This document shows positions 7,826-16,490 of a DNA stretch of 64,000 nucleotides, one piece after another (the first letter of the stretch is position 1; each line of letters begins with the position of its first letter). Source of the stretch: Planctomycetota bacterium (lineage in GTDB: Bacteria > Planctomycetota > UBA1135 > UBA2386); assembly GCA_020638735.1 (NCBI GenBank), contig JACKHZ010000008.1, forward strand, positions 744,001-808,000, given 5' to 3'. The notes under the pieces were generated by a model. The model searched no databases, was not told the DNA's origin, and saw nothing but the letters and a program-made list of their open reading frames with translations. A program made the position numbers and the translations under genes.

Positions 7826-9676
7826 ATGCCTCGACTCACCATGCTCGCCGTCGCTGCGCTCGCCGCGGCGACGTTCTCCACCACCTCGTCGGCGCAGTGC
7901 TTCGAACCCGACCTCGGCGTACCGGCGCCGCGCGGCGCCAACCCGCCGGGCGTCGGCGACGACGTGTTGTTCGACCTGCAGCCGCTCAACTTCGCCTTCC
8001 CGCTCGGCGGCGTCGCCGCGAGCTACACGCACGCGCACGTGCAGAGCAACGGCGTCGTGTTCCTGACCAACGGCGCGCCGTCGGGCGCGACGACGCAGGG
8101 CTTCGCGAGCAGCGCCGCGGCGCAGGTCGCCAACCTGCGCGGCGCCGCCGGCGAGCCGCCGCGCATCGCGCCGTTCTGGCGCGACCTCGTGCTGGCGCCC
8201 GCGAACGGCGGCGCCGTCTGGATCAACAACACGCTGCCCGGCAAGTTCGTCGTCACCTGGGAGAACGCCGTGCAGTTCAACACTGGCGGGCCGGCGTTCA
8301 CGATCCAGGCGCAGCTGTTCGACACCGGTGAGGTGTCGTTCTTCTACGGCGCGAGCACCGAGTCTTCGGCGCCCGTCATCTGCGGCGTCTCGGCCGGCGA
8401 CGGCATCGCCGCGGCGCCGAGCATCGACCTCTCGGCAGCGACGGCGAGCAGCCCGAGCCAGCTGGCCTACGAGCGGTTCGCCGTGGGCTCGTTCGACCTG
8501 GCCGGCGACTGCGTCCGCTTCACGCCGAACGGCGGCGGCTTCGCCACCACGAGCTTCGCGCCGGCGTCGCACACCAGCTACGGCCAGGGCTGCTACGACA
8601 TGGCGCTCGCGTCGTGCTACGAGGGCTTCGCCAACGCGGCGATCGCCAGCCCCGAGCTCACCGGCCAGTCGATGGTGCTGACGCCAACGGCCGACGGCTA
8701 CACGATCTCCTGGGGCGGCGGCAGCTACCTCACCCCCACCGGCGCGGCAGCGGCGCTGACGCTGGCCGACGACGGCGAGACGCTGGTGACGATGAGCCAG
8801 GCGCTGCCGGGCCCGTTCGGCGCGACCGCCGACATCATGGTGCACGCCAACGGGATCGTGACGCTCGGCAGCGCGCCACAGGACTTCCCCGGCACCAACG
8901 CCTACACGCCGACCCCCGGGGCGTTGCTCGACGCCGGCGGCACGGCGTTCTGGGCCTGGCACGACTACAACCCGGCCGAGCCGGGCAGCGGCCCCGTGCG
9001 CTACGAGGAGATCACCGGCGTCGCCTGCATCACGTGGGACGGCGTCGAGAGCTGGTCCACGCCGCAGACCAGCAACCCGAGCACGTTGCAGTTCCAGCTC
9101 GACCTGGACACCGGCGTCGTGACGATCGTCTGGGTCGACGTCGACGACGACACCACCAGCCAATACGGCTCCGCCCACGTGGTCGGCTTCTCGGCCGGCG
9201 GCGCGTCGGCAGACCCCGGGCCGATCACGCTGGCGACCGACCTCCCGGTGACCACCTCACCGGACCGCGTCGCGATGTCGCTGACGGCGTCTCCGGCTCC
9301 GGTCTCGACGGCGAGCAGCGGCACGCTGGTCACCTACACGAGCCACGATGTGCCCGAGGCCGCGGCCGGCTCCGGCATCTACCTCGGCGCCAACATCCTG
9401 AGCCTCGCGAGCGTGCCGCATCCCTTCGGTGAGCTGAGCTTCCTCGATGCCCCGGGCTGCTACGTCTACGTGCTGACCCTGAGCATCGTCGCGCCGCTGG
9501 TTGGACCGACGTCGACGCTCTCGGCGGACTACGTGGTGCCGCCCGGCGTGCCGCCCGGCTTCGTGCTGTTCGCGCAGTCGGCCGCGCTGGTGGTGCCCAA
9601 CAGCCTGCCGAACGGCCTGAACGGGGCCGGCCTCGTCACCAGCAACGGCATCCGCACCTACATCAGCGAATACTGA
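7826..9676 (+). CDS. Secreted nidogen-like (NIDO) beta-rich protein
   Basis: This is a 616-residue protein. The ATG at 7826 follows AAGAAGGA (7815-7822) and begins a clear signal peptide (MPRLTMLAVAALAAATF, cleavage near SAQ-C). Residues about 40-200 resemble the extracellular NIDO domain: a PLNFAFPLGG opening, APFWRDL, and an ITW/VTWENA core. A second similar beta region follows (residues about 290-480, ITWDGVESW). The last 100 residues (VLTLSIVAPLVGPTSTLS onward) match the shared C-terminal module of this window's secretome. It carries no catalytic residues, so it is likely a structural or adhesive surface protein. Transcribed alone from its own promoter. Confidence 0.8.
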   Translation: MPRLTMLAVAALAAATFSTTSSAQCFEPDLGVPAPRGANPPGVGDDVLFDLQPLNFAFPLGGVAASYTHAHVQSNGVVFLTNGAPSGATTQGFASSAAAQVANLRGAAGEPPRIAPFWRDLVLAPANGGAVWINNTLPGKFVVTWENAVQFNTGGPAFTIQAQLFDTGEVSFFYGASTESSAPVICGVSAGDGIAAAPSIDLSAATASSPSQLAYERFAVGSFDLAGDCVRFTPNGGGFATTSFAPASHTSYGQGCYDMALASCYEGFANAAIASPELTGQSMVLTPTADGYTISWGGGSYLTPTGAAAALTLADDGETLVTMSQALPGPFGATADIMVHANGIVTLGSAPQDFPGTNAYTPTPGALLDAGGTAFWAWHDYNPAEPGSGPVRYEEITGVACITWDGVESWSTPQTSNPSTLQFQLDLDTGVVTIVWVDVDDDTTSQYGSAHVVGFSAGGASADPGPITLATDLPVTTSPDRVAMSLTASPAPVSTASSGTLVTYTSHDVPEAAAGSGIYLGANILSLASVPHPFGELSFLDAPGCYVYVLTLSIVAPLVGPTSTLSADYVVPPGVPPGFVLFAQSAALVVPNSLPNGLNGAGLVTSNGIRTYISEY

Positions 9677-9706
9677 CGGGCGCGGGCCGGGTGGACGGTG
9701 CGCCCG
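9677..9706. terminator. Candidate bidirectional hairpin between convergent genes
   Basis: CGGGCGC (9677-9683) pairs perfectly with GCGCCCG (9700-9706) around a 16-base loop, directly between the stop codons of two convergent genes (9676 and 9714). There is no T-run, so any termination would not be the classic intrinsic type. Confidence 0.35.
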
Positions 9707-9713
9707 GCGCGAC

Positions 9714-11204
9714 TCAGCGCACGACGTCGCGCACCGGCCCGACGCTGTGCCCGGTGCCGTCCGGGTCGACGTAGCGATCGGCGTCGCGCCAACCGCCGCC
9801 GAGCGCGCGGTAGAGGTCGACCATCGCCCGCAGCTGCGTGGTGCGCGTCTCGATCAGCTCGAGCTGCGACTCCAGCGCGTCGCGCCGCGTCAGCAGCACC
9901 TCCATGTAGTCGGCGCGGGCGTTGGCGAACAGCTTGTTGGAGACGTCGATCGCGCTGCGCAGGATCGCCACCTGCTGCGCCTTCAGCTGGTACTTGCCGC
10001 CGAAGTTGCGCACCATCGCCACCATGTTGGCGACCTCGGCGTAGGCCGTGCGCAGCGTGCGTTCGTAGCCGAACACCGCCTGCATCTGCATCGCGTTGGC
10101 GGCGTAGAAGCCGGCGATCAGCGCCTTCCGGTTCCACAGCGGCGCAGCGAGGTTGGCGATCGCGCCGTAGGCCAGCGACTCGGGCCAGATCGACAGGCTG
10201 TGCAGGTCGAACGCGTCGACGCCGGCGCGCGCTTCGAGGCTCAGCTGCGGGTAGAAGCTCTTCTGCGCCACCGTGACGTCGAGCTTGGCAGCCTCCAGCG
10301 CCAGCTCCGCCTGCCGCAGGTCGGGCCGGTTCTCCAGCAGCTGCGTCGGCACGCCCGCGTCGAGCGCCAGCGGCTCGAGCTCGAGGAACGTGCTGCTCGC
10401 GCGTTGCACGGGCTGCGGGAAGCGGCCGACCAGCACGTTGATGCGGTTCTCGGTCTCGACGATCTGCTGTTGCACGTCGAACACACGCGCGCGGTTGCGC
10501 AGCACCTCGGCCTCGAACCGCTGCACCGCGAGCTCGGTGACCTGCGCCGCGGTCTTCTGCACGCGCACGACCTCGAGCGCCTGGTTCTGGATCTCGATGT
10601 TGGCGCGCAGCACTTCGAGCCGGTTGTCGAGCGCCATCAGCTCGTAGTAGGACGCGGCGAGCTCGGCCACGAGCCGGGTCGTGGCGAGGCGCCGCCCTTC
10701 GACGGTCGAGAAGAAGCGGTAGACGGCCGCCTTGGTCGCGTCGTGCAGCTTGCCCCAGACGTCGATCTCCCACGACGCGTTGAACCCGGCGCCGTAGCCC
10801 TGCAGGTGCTCGGGCAGGCCGTGGGCCTCGTCGCTCGCGCCCTGGCTGGTGAACTTGCCGACCTTGTCGTCGCCGGCGCCGGCGCCGATCCCGACCCGCG
10901 GCTGGTACTCGCCCTGCCGTGCCAGGATCTCGCTGTTGGCCGCGGTGACCTCCTGCGCCAGGATGTTCAGCTCCTGGTTGTTGGCCAGCGCCTCGTCGAC
11001 GAGCGCGATCAGCTGCACATCGGTGAAGAACTCGCGGGCCGTCAAGGTGGCGGCGCTGATCGTCGCTTCGGGCACGTCGAACTTGTCGGGCACGTCGCGG
11101 TCGGCGTCGCGCGCCGCGGCGTCGCCGAGCGTCGGCACGCACGCGCCATACATCAGGCACAGCGACAGGGCAGCCAGGCGGACACTGGGTCTACGTTCAG
11201 TCAT
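9714..11204 (-). CDS. NodT/TolC-family outer membrane efflux lipoprotein
   Basis: This 496-residue outer membrane factor forms the trimeric exit duct of RND-type or MFS-type efflux pumps. The ATG at 11204 starts a signal sequence ending in LMYGAC, a plausible but imperfect lipobox with Cys at about residue 21. The two repeated outer-membrane-factor halves are recognisable (NQELNILAQEV near the start; ELAASYYELMALDNRLEVL; NRPDLRQAELALEAAKLDV; AYAEVANMVAMVRNF). Long amphipathic helices fit the periplasmic coiled-coil barrel. Length is normal for the family. Unusually, no membrane fusion protein or inner membrane pump gene is adjacent, so it must serve a pump encoded elsewhere. Confidence 0.9.
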   Translation of the reverse strand: MTERRPSVRLAALSLCLMYGACVPTLGDAAARDADRDVPDKFDVPEATISAATLTAREFFTDVQLIALVDEALANNQELNILAQEVTAANSEILARQGEYQPRVGIGAGAGDDKVGKFTSQGASDEAHGLPEHLQGYGAGFNASWEIDVWGKLHDATKAAVYRFFSTVEGRRLATTRLVAELAASYYELMALDNRLEVLRANIEIQNQALEVVRVQKTAAQVTELAVQRFEAEVLRNRARVFDVQQQIVETENRINVLVGRFPQPVQRASSTFLELEPLALDAGVPTQLLENRPDLRQAELALEAAKLDVTVAQKSFYPQLSLEARAGVDAFDLHSLSIWPESLAYGAIANLAAPLWNRKALIAGFYAANAMQMQAVFGYERTLRTAYAEVANMVAMVRNFGGKYQLKAQQVAILRSAIDVSNKLFANARADYMEVLLTRRDALESQLELIETRTTQLRAMVDLYRALGGGWRDADRYVDPDGTGHSVGPVRDVVR

Positions 11205-11384
11205 GGTGAGAGATGGCCCCTGGGGCACTCGGTTCTGCTTCGACACGGATCGGGTTGGCGCGGCTGCTCGCGGTGCGGCCAGACCCGGGAGGCAAGGCGC
11301 GCACGATACCGACGCGGCAGCGCCGACGTGACCGCAGACGACCAATCTGCGGCGCGGTCGACGCGGGGCCCCGGCGTCGGCTGC

Positions 11385-11825
11385 TCAGGCCGGCGGCGCA
11401 CGGCCCGGCGCGACGACGTGCCAGCAGGCGATCACCGGCCGCGGCGCGCCACGCGGCGTCACGCCGGTGACGGGGCGGTGCGACAGGCGGCGCCCCACGG
11501 CCGCCGCGAGCGCGTGCAACTCTTCCTGAGGCTCCTCGAGCTCGAGCGCCGAAGGGCCGCCATCGACGGCGACCACCGAGCCCAGCAGGGCCCGATCCGT
11601 GCGCGGATCGTCGGCCTCCTGCGCAGCATCCGTCGATGCCGCGGCAGGCATCGACACGGCAGCCGCGCCTGCCGTCACGTCTCGGTCGGCAGGATGGCCG
11701 CAGGCCGTGGCCGCGATGCGCGGCGCGATCAGCAGCCCGAGCAGCGCGACGATCGTCAGCATCAGGCCCCGGGCGAAGCGCCTGGGGCCGCAGGGTTCTG
11801 CTGGAAGATCGCTCGGTTCGGACAT
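11385..11825 (-). CDS. Small single-pass membrane protein, unknown
   Basis: This 146-residue protein has one strong membrane helix at about residues 20-38 (GLMLTIVALLGLLIA) after a short positive N terminus, then a polar Ala/Asp-rich domain with no recognised motif. ATG start at 11825; TAGCCT lies 15 bases upstream. It is isolated between the efflux duct gene and a decayed fragment. Codon use is GC-rich like its neighbours. It could be an envelope protein; nothing more is supported. Confidence 0.55.
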   Translation of the reverse strand: MSEPSDLPAEPCGPRRFARGLMLTIVALLGLLIAPRIAATACGHPADRDVTAGAAAVSMPAAASTDAAQEADDPRTDRALLGSVVAVDGGPSALELEEPQEELHALAAAVGRRLSHRPVTGVTPRGAPRPVIACWHVVAPGRAPPA

Positions 11826-11928
11826 GCGCGGACGACGCGGAGGCTAGGCCCAGCGCAGGACGTGCTCAAGATGCGTATTGCTCCTCGATCCAGGGATTTC
11901 GACGCGTAGTGCGCCTGCTCGAGCCGGA

Positions 11929-12108
11929 TCCGCACCGGGCCGGTCCCGGCGGCGCGGCGCCGGCCATCAGCTCGAACTCACCCGGCTCCGCGGCGTAACC
12001 GAGGTCGCGACGCCAGACGCGCAGGTCTGTCGGCCGATCGAGAACCGGCGCGACGGCTTCGCCTGGCGCCACGTCGTGCGCGATCCGATCGAGCGACGCG
12101 GGTTCGCC
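11929..12108 (-). pseudogene. Remnant of a glycoside hydrolase family 3 C-terminal domain
   Basis: In the minus strand this stretch encodes RIAHDVAPGEAVAPVLDRP, then DLRVWRRDLGYAAEPGEFEL and MAG. This matches the fibronectin III-like C-terminal domain of family 3 glycosidases (pattern L.PGE..tV.f.ldr.dL..wd....vvEPGeFevmvG.S). No start codon, signal or upstream catalytic domain is present; the kinase stop codon is only about 20 bases away. It fills most of the roughly 300-base gap between 11826 and 12130, which otherwise shows nothing. I read it as the last piece of a deleted glycosidase gene. Confidence 0.55.
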
Positions 12109-12130
12109 GCGCTCGCGGCGGGACACTGAC

Positions 12131-15100
12131 TCAGCGCCGCTGCAGCGCGGCGAAGTCGTCGCGGCCGCGCAGCGGCACGAACGAGTCGTTGCGCAGCGCG
12201 TCGGTCCCGACGGTGCGCGCGGCCAGCGCGGCAGCGAGGCAGGTGACCGCGCGCGCCGCCCAGCGCTCGCGGTCGCCGTCGGTGACACCCGGGGTCGCGG
12301 CGCAGCGCGTCAGCAGCACCGCCGCCAGGTAGTTCGCGCCGCCGTCTTCGCCGACGCGGGTCAGCAGCGCCTCGACGGTCGCCGCCGCGCCGGCGACGTC
12401 GCCCGCGCCGAGCTGCAGCACGGCGCGTTGGTCGTGCAGGTTGCGCAGGCGGTCGGGACTGACCTCCGGCAACGACGCGGCGATGCGTTCGGCCTCGCCC
12501 AGCAGCGCTGCGAGGTCGTCTTCGTCGCCGAGCGCGCGCAGCAGGTCGCCGAGCACCAGGCGCAGGTCCAGGTCGCGCAGCCGCGAGCCGCCGGCGGAGA
12601 TGCCGCCGCGTTGCGCCGGTCGCCGCAAGGCGGCCTCGACGGTGCCGCGGGCGGCCAGCGCCGCCCGGGTGCAGGCCACGGCGCGCTGCAGGCGTTCGCG
12701 TCGATCCGGCGCGCGCTCGTCGTCGCCGAGCCGACCGAGCATCAGACAGGCTTGCTCGCGCCCGTCGGCGCCGAGCGCCTCGTCGTCGCACATCGCGAAC
12801 AGCGTGCGCGCGGCGGCGTCGCCGTCGCCGCGGCGGAACTGCACGATCGCCGTCAGCAGCCCGAGCTCCGCCGCCTGCTCGCGCAGCTCCGACTGTCGCG
12901 CGTCGAGGCGCAGCCCTTCGGCGAGCTGGGCGAAGCCCTCTTCGCCGGCCGCCGCGGCGGCGTCGAAGTCGCCGCGCTGGTAGTGCACCTTGAGCGCGTT
13001 GATCGCCCGGCTGGCGGCGAGGCTGCGCAGCTCGGCGTCGTCGGGGTGTTCGCGGCGCGAGCGCTCGAGGCTGCTGCGCACCCGCTCGAGCTCGCGCAAG
13101 GCGTCGTCGAAGCGACCTTCGTTGGCCAGCAGCGAACCGAGGCCGACGTGCGACCCCGCGAACACCCGCAGCGCTTCGATGTCGCCGCCGTTGGTCGCGA
13201 CCAGCTGGTCGGCGACCTCGGCGGCGCGGCGCAGCGTCGCCACCGCCGGCTCGCGCTCACCGCCCTGTTGCTGCCACACCGCGAACTCGATGCTCGACTG
13301 CAGCATCAGCGAACGCACCAGCCGCGCCGCCTGACGGTGGTTCATCGCGTGCTCGACGACGAGCCTCGTGCGGATCTCGACGGCGCGCTGCACCGACCCG
13401 AGCGCGCCCGCGGGGTCGGCGCCGTCGAACTGCAGCTGCGCCAACGAGTGGTTACCGGAAGCCTCGCCGTCGGCGAAGGCGATCTGCCGCGGGAAGTCGC
13501 GCGCCAACCCGGCGAAACCGTCGACGGCGCGACGCTGCGCGCGGATCGCCGCCTCGCGGTGCTGCAACCGTCGCTCGACCTCGGCGGTCTGGCCGGCGAG
13601 CTCGGCGTATGCCTCCCGCAGGTCCATGCCCGCACCCTCCGGCGGATCGACGAGCGCGAGGTTCGCCGCCGACAGCGCCGCGGCGGCGTCCTCGAGGCGG
13701 TCGAGCCGCGTCAGCGCCTCGGCGTAGCGCGCCGCCGCGGTGGCGCGGATCGCCAGGTCGTGCTGGTCGAGCCGGTCGATCCTGGCGAACGCCGCGAGCG
13801 AACGCTCGAACCAGGCGATCGCCCGCTGCGGGTCGGCGTCGTCGAGCGTCGCCATGTTGGCGAGCAACTTGCCATCGCTGAGGTCGGCCGCGGCGGCATC
13901 GATCGCGCCGGCAGCGCGCGCCGCCGCCACGGCAGCGAGCGCATCGCGCATCGCGACCTGCGCGTCGGCCAGCCGCCCGGCCGCACGCAGCGCGTTCGAC
14001 AGGTCGCCGTGCAGCTGGACGGCGACCCGCAACAGCTGCGGTTCGGCGGGCGCCTCACGGTACAGCGAGGCCAGCTCGTCGGCGCCGCGCTGCAGGGTCG
14101 CCACCGCGTCCTGCGGCGCGCCGAGGCGCAGCTGCAGGCGACCGATGTGATCGTTGGCCGACACCATGTCGATGCGCAGCCCGACGTCCTGCGGCCGGCG
14201 CGCGCGCAGCCCTTCGTAGAACGTCAACGCGTCGGCGAGCAGCCGCCGCCGTACGTCCTCGGCCTGGGGCACTTCGGCGAGCTGACGGTCGGCGACCTCG
14301 ACGAAGGTGCCGATCGAGTCGCGCGCGAGGTCGTAGAACGCCTGCGTGTCGACGCGCAGCGCGGCCTCCTGCGCGCGGGCCCGCTCGGCGGCGAACGTCG
14401 CGCGCAGACTGACGGTGAGGCCGACCACCAGCGCCAGCAGGACCGCCGTCGCGGCAGCGACCGCGACGCGATGCCGCCGCACGAACTTGCGCAGCCGGTA
14501 ACCGCGCCCCGGCGGCGCCGCCAGCACCGGCTCGTGCAACAACCAGCGCTCGAGGTCCTCGGCCAGCGCCAGCGCCGACGGGTAACGCTGTTCTCGCTCC
14601 TTGGCCAGCGCCTTCAAGGTGATCCAGTCGAGGTCGCCGGCGACCCGCCGCTGCAGCGAGATGCGCTCGCCGCCGCGCGCCATCAGCGCCGCCTCGCCGA
14701 CCAGCGAGAGGCGCTTGCTCGGCAGCGTCGGCAGCTCGTCGCGGATCATGCGCGTGAACTCCTGCCACGACGCGCGCCTGAGCCGCTGCGGATCGAACGG
14801 CAGCTCGCCGCACAGCAGCTCGTAGAGCACCACGCCGAGCGCCCAGACGTCGGCGCGGGTGTCGACGTCGAGGCCGCCGGAGCTGGCGTGCTCGGGGCTC
14901 ATGTACTCGGGCGTGCCGAGCACCTGGTCGATGCGCGTGCGCGCCGCGCCGTCGGCGAGCGCGGCGCCGGCCGCCGCCTTGGCGATGCCGAAGTCGATGA
15001 CCTTGGGCACGAACTGACCGTCGATCTCGGCGACCAGCACGTTCGACGGCTTCAGGTCGCGGTGGATGAAGCCGCGGTCGTGCGCGTGCTGCACGGCGCG

Positions 15101-15661
15101 ACAGACCGTCGCCAGCAGGCGCACGCGTCCCTCGGTGCCGAGCCGGCGCGCGTCGCAGAAGCCGTTGAGGTCGTGGCCGGCGACGTGCTCCATGACGAAG
15201 AACGGCCGCCCGTCGGCGGTGATGCCGGCGTCGAACACCTGCGCGATGTGCGGGTGGTTCATCAGCGCCAGCGCCTGCCGCTCGGCCTCGAACCGGGCGA
15301 CCACGTCGCGCGTGTCCATGCCGAGCTTGATGACCTTGAGCGCCACCTGCCGCCGCACCGGCTGCTCCTGCTCGGCGAGGTAGACGGTGCCCATGCCGCC
15401 GCTGCCGAGCTCGCGCACGATGCGGTAGTCGCCGATGCGCTGCTCCGCGCCGGGCGGCGTCGCCAGCAGGCCGCGGGTCACCAGCTGCGCGAGCCGCCGC
15501 CGCACCGCCACCAGCAGGTCCGGCCGGGCGGCGCAGACCGTCGGCGCCGGATCCGGCTCGCCGCGCTCCATCGCCTCGATGCACTGCGCCACCAACGGCT
15601 CGATCGCGGCCCGGTCGTCGCCCGAACTCCGGGTCGGGAACTGGTCGTCGTGGTCAGCCAT
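12131..15661 (-). CDS. Membrane serine/threonine kinase with TPR-like C-terminal region
   Basis: This is a 1176-residue bacterial PknB-type kinase. Residues 1-75 form a short helical N-terminal region. The kinase domain spans about 78-350, with glycine loop GSGGMG (86-91), catalytic Lys109 (VALKVIK), HRDLKPSN (200-207), DFG (223-225) and activation-segment motif GTPEYMSPE. One membrane helix lies near 400-420 (VAVAAATAVLLALVVGLTV). The remaining 750 residues are Ala/Arg/Glu-rich helical repeats typical of TPR arrays, predicted on the far side of the membrane. All catalytic residues are intact. It lies 66 bases downstream of an ECF sigma factor gene on the same strand, the common planctomycete pairing, so it probably signals to that sigma factor. 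Confidence 0.93.
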   Translation of the reverse strand: MADHDDQFPTRSSGDDRAAIEPLVAQCIEAMERGEPDPAPTVCAARPDLLVAVRRRLAQLVTRGLLATPPGAEQRIGDYRIVRELGSGGMGTVYLAEQEQPVRRQVALKVIKLGMDTRDVVARFEAERQALALMNHPHIAQVFDAGITADGRPFFVMEHVAGHDLNGFCDARRLGTEGRVRLLATVCRAVQHAHDRGFIHRDLKPSNVLVAEIDGQFVPKVIDFGIAKAAAGAALADGAARTRIDQVLGTPEYMSPEHASSGGLDVDTRADVWALGVVLYELLCGELPFDPQRLRRASWQEFTRMIRDELPTLPSKRLSLVGEAALMARGGERISLQRRVAGDLDWITLKALAKEREQRYPSALALAEDLERWLLHEPVLAAPPGRGYRLRKFVRRHRVAVAAATAVLLALVVGLTVSLRATFAAERARAQEAALRVDTQAFYDLARDSIGTFVEVADRQLAEVPQAEDVRRRLLADALTFYEGLRARRPQDVGLRIDMVSANDHIGRLQLRLGAPQDAVATLQRGADELASLYREAPAEPQLLRVAVQLHGDLSNALRAAGRLADAQVAMRDALAAVAAARAAGAIDAAAADLSDGKLLANMATLDDADPQRAIAWFERSLAAFARIDRLDQHDLAIRATAAARYAEALTRLDRLEDAAAALSAANLALVDPPEGAGMDLREAYAELAGQTAEVERRLQHREAAIRAQRRAVDGFAGLARDFPRQIAFADGEASGNHSLAQLQFDGADPAGALGSVQRAVEIRTRLVVEHAMNHRQAARLVRSLMLQSSIEFAVWQQQGGEREPAVATLRRAAEVADQLVATNGGDIEALRVFAGSHVGLGSLLANEGRFDDALRELERVRSSLERSRREHPDDAELRSLAASRAINALKVHYQRGDFDAAAAAGEEGFAQLAEGLRLDARQSELREQAAELGLLTAIVQFRRGDGDAAARTLFAMCDDEALGADGREQACLMLGRLGDDERAPDRRERLQRAVACTRAALAARGTVEAALRRPAQRGGISAGGSRLRDLDLRLVLGDLLRALGDEDDLAALLGEAERIAASLPEVSPDRLRNLHDQRAVLQLGAGDVAGAAATVEALLTRVGEDGGANYLAAVLLTRCAATPGVTDGDRERWAARAVTCLAAALAARTVGTDALRNDSFVPLRGRDDFAALQRR

Positions 15662-15727
15662 CCGTGATCCTGGTTGCCGTGGAGCGTCGTCGACCGCCGC
15701 GCCGTTCGCGGGCCGTCGCGCGACAGC

Positions 15728-16333
15728 TCAATCCCTGTCGTCGAGTTCGCTCGACAGCGCGGCGAGGCCGCGGGCGACGAGCCCGCGCACCGCCGACTCG
15801 GTGACCTGCAGCTGCGCCGCGACCTGCGCGTAGTCGAGGCCCATCAGCCGGGACATCGTCACCGCGTCGCGCTGCGCGTCGGGCAGACGACCGACGGCTG
15901 CCTCGACCCGCGCCAGCTCCTCGCGCGCCGCGGCGTGCACGCTCGGCGTCGCGATCGCGCCGTAACAGGCCAGCAGCGCGTCGGCGCCGGGGCCGTGGTC
16001 GGGCAACGCCACCTCGCGCCCGGCGGCGCGCCGCTCGCGGCCGTGGAAGCGCGCGCGGTCCAGGACCTTGCGCGTCGCCTGTTGGTAGAGCCAGTTGCGG
16101 AACGCCGGCTCGCCCCTCAGCTCGATGTTCGGGGCGTCCAGCAACACCTCGCGGAACACCGACTGGGCGATGTCCACCGCCGACTCGCGGGCGGCCAGCG
16201 CCGCGCCGCTGCGGGCGCGGATGAAGGCGACCAGCGGCGTCAGGTTGCGGGCGAACAGGCTGTCGAGCGCGTGTGCCTCGCCGCGACGTGCGGCGGCGAT
16301 CTCGGCGGCGAAGTCCCGTTCTTCGTGCGGCAT
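15728..16333 (-). CDS. ECF-like sigma-70 family factor paired with kinase
   Basis: This 201-residue sigma factor starts at ATG 16333 (MPHEERDFAAEIAAARRGE). It has region 2 near residues 25-95 (ALDSLFARNLTPLVAFIRAR ... FRNWLYQQATRKVLDRAR) and region 4 near 135-195 (LPDAQRDAVTMSRLMGLDYA, then a helix-turn-helix). Longer upstream starts translate to low-complexity sequence without sigma features. It has no Shine-Dalgarno. It is similar in layout to the sigma factor at 60911-61468, both having a 'D.VTMSRL.G' region 4 start, so the two are paralogues. Likely controlled by the kinase encoded just downstream. Confidence 0.88.
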   Translation of the reverse strand: MPHEERDFAAEIAAARRGEAHALDSLFARNLTPLVAFIRARSGAALAARESAVDIAQSVFREVLLDAPNIELRGEPAFRNWLYQQATRKVLDRARFHGRERRAAGREVALPDHGPGADALLACYGAIATPSVHAAAREELARVEAAVGRLPDAQRDAVTMSRLMGLDYAQVAAQLQVTESAVRGLVARGLAALSSELDDRD

Positions 16334-16490
16334 CCGGAGGGCTCGGGGCGCCGCAGCATAGCTCCGCCTTCGCCGGACGCGCGGTTTTCTGCGCCGCCGC
16401 GAACAGCGGCAGCCACGGCGTCGCTCCGACGGCGCCGGCACCCGCCGACCCGCGCGCACCCGCGCGGCCCCTGCCAGACGGAACCCCCCA

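Noticed and set aside
12428..15667. A 1079-codon open frame on the plus strand opposite the kinase gene
   Set aside because: Its product is Arg/Gly/His-rich with no domain, while the minus strand encodes a complete kinase with all motifs; long antisense frames are expected at this G+C content.
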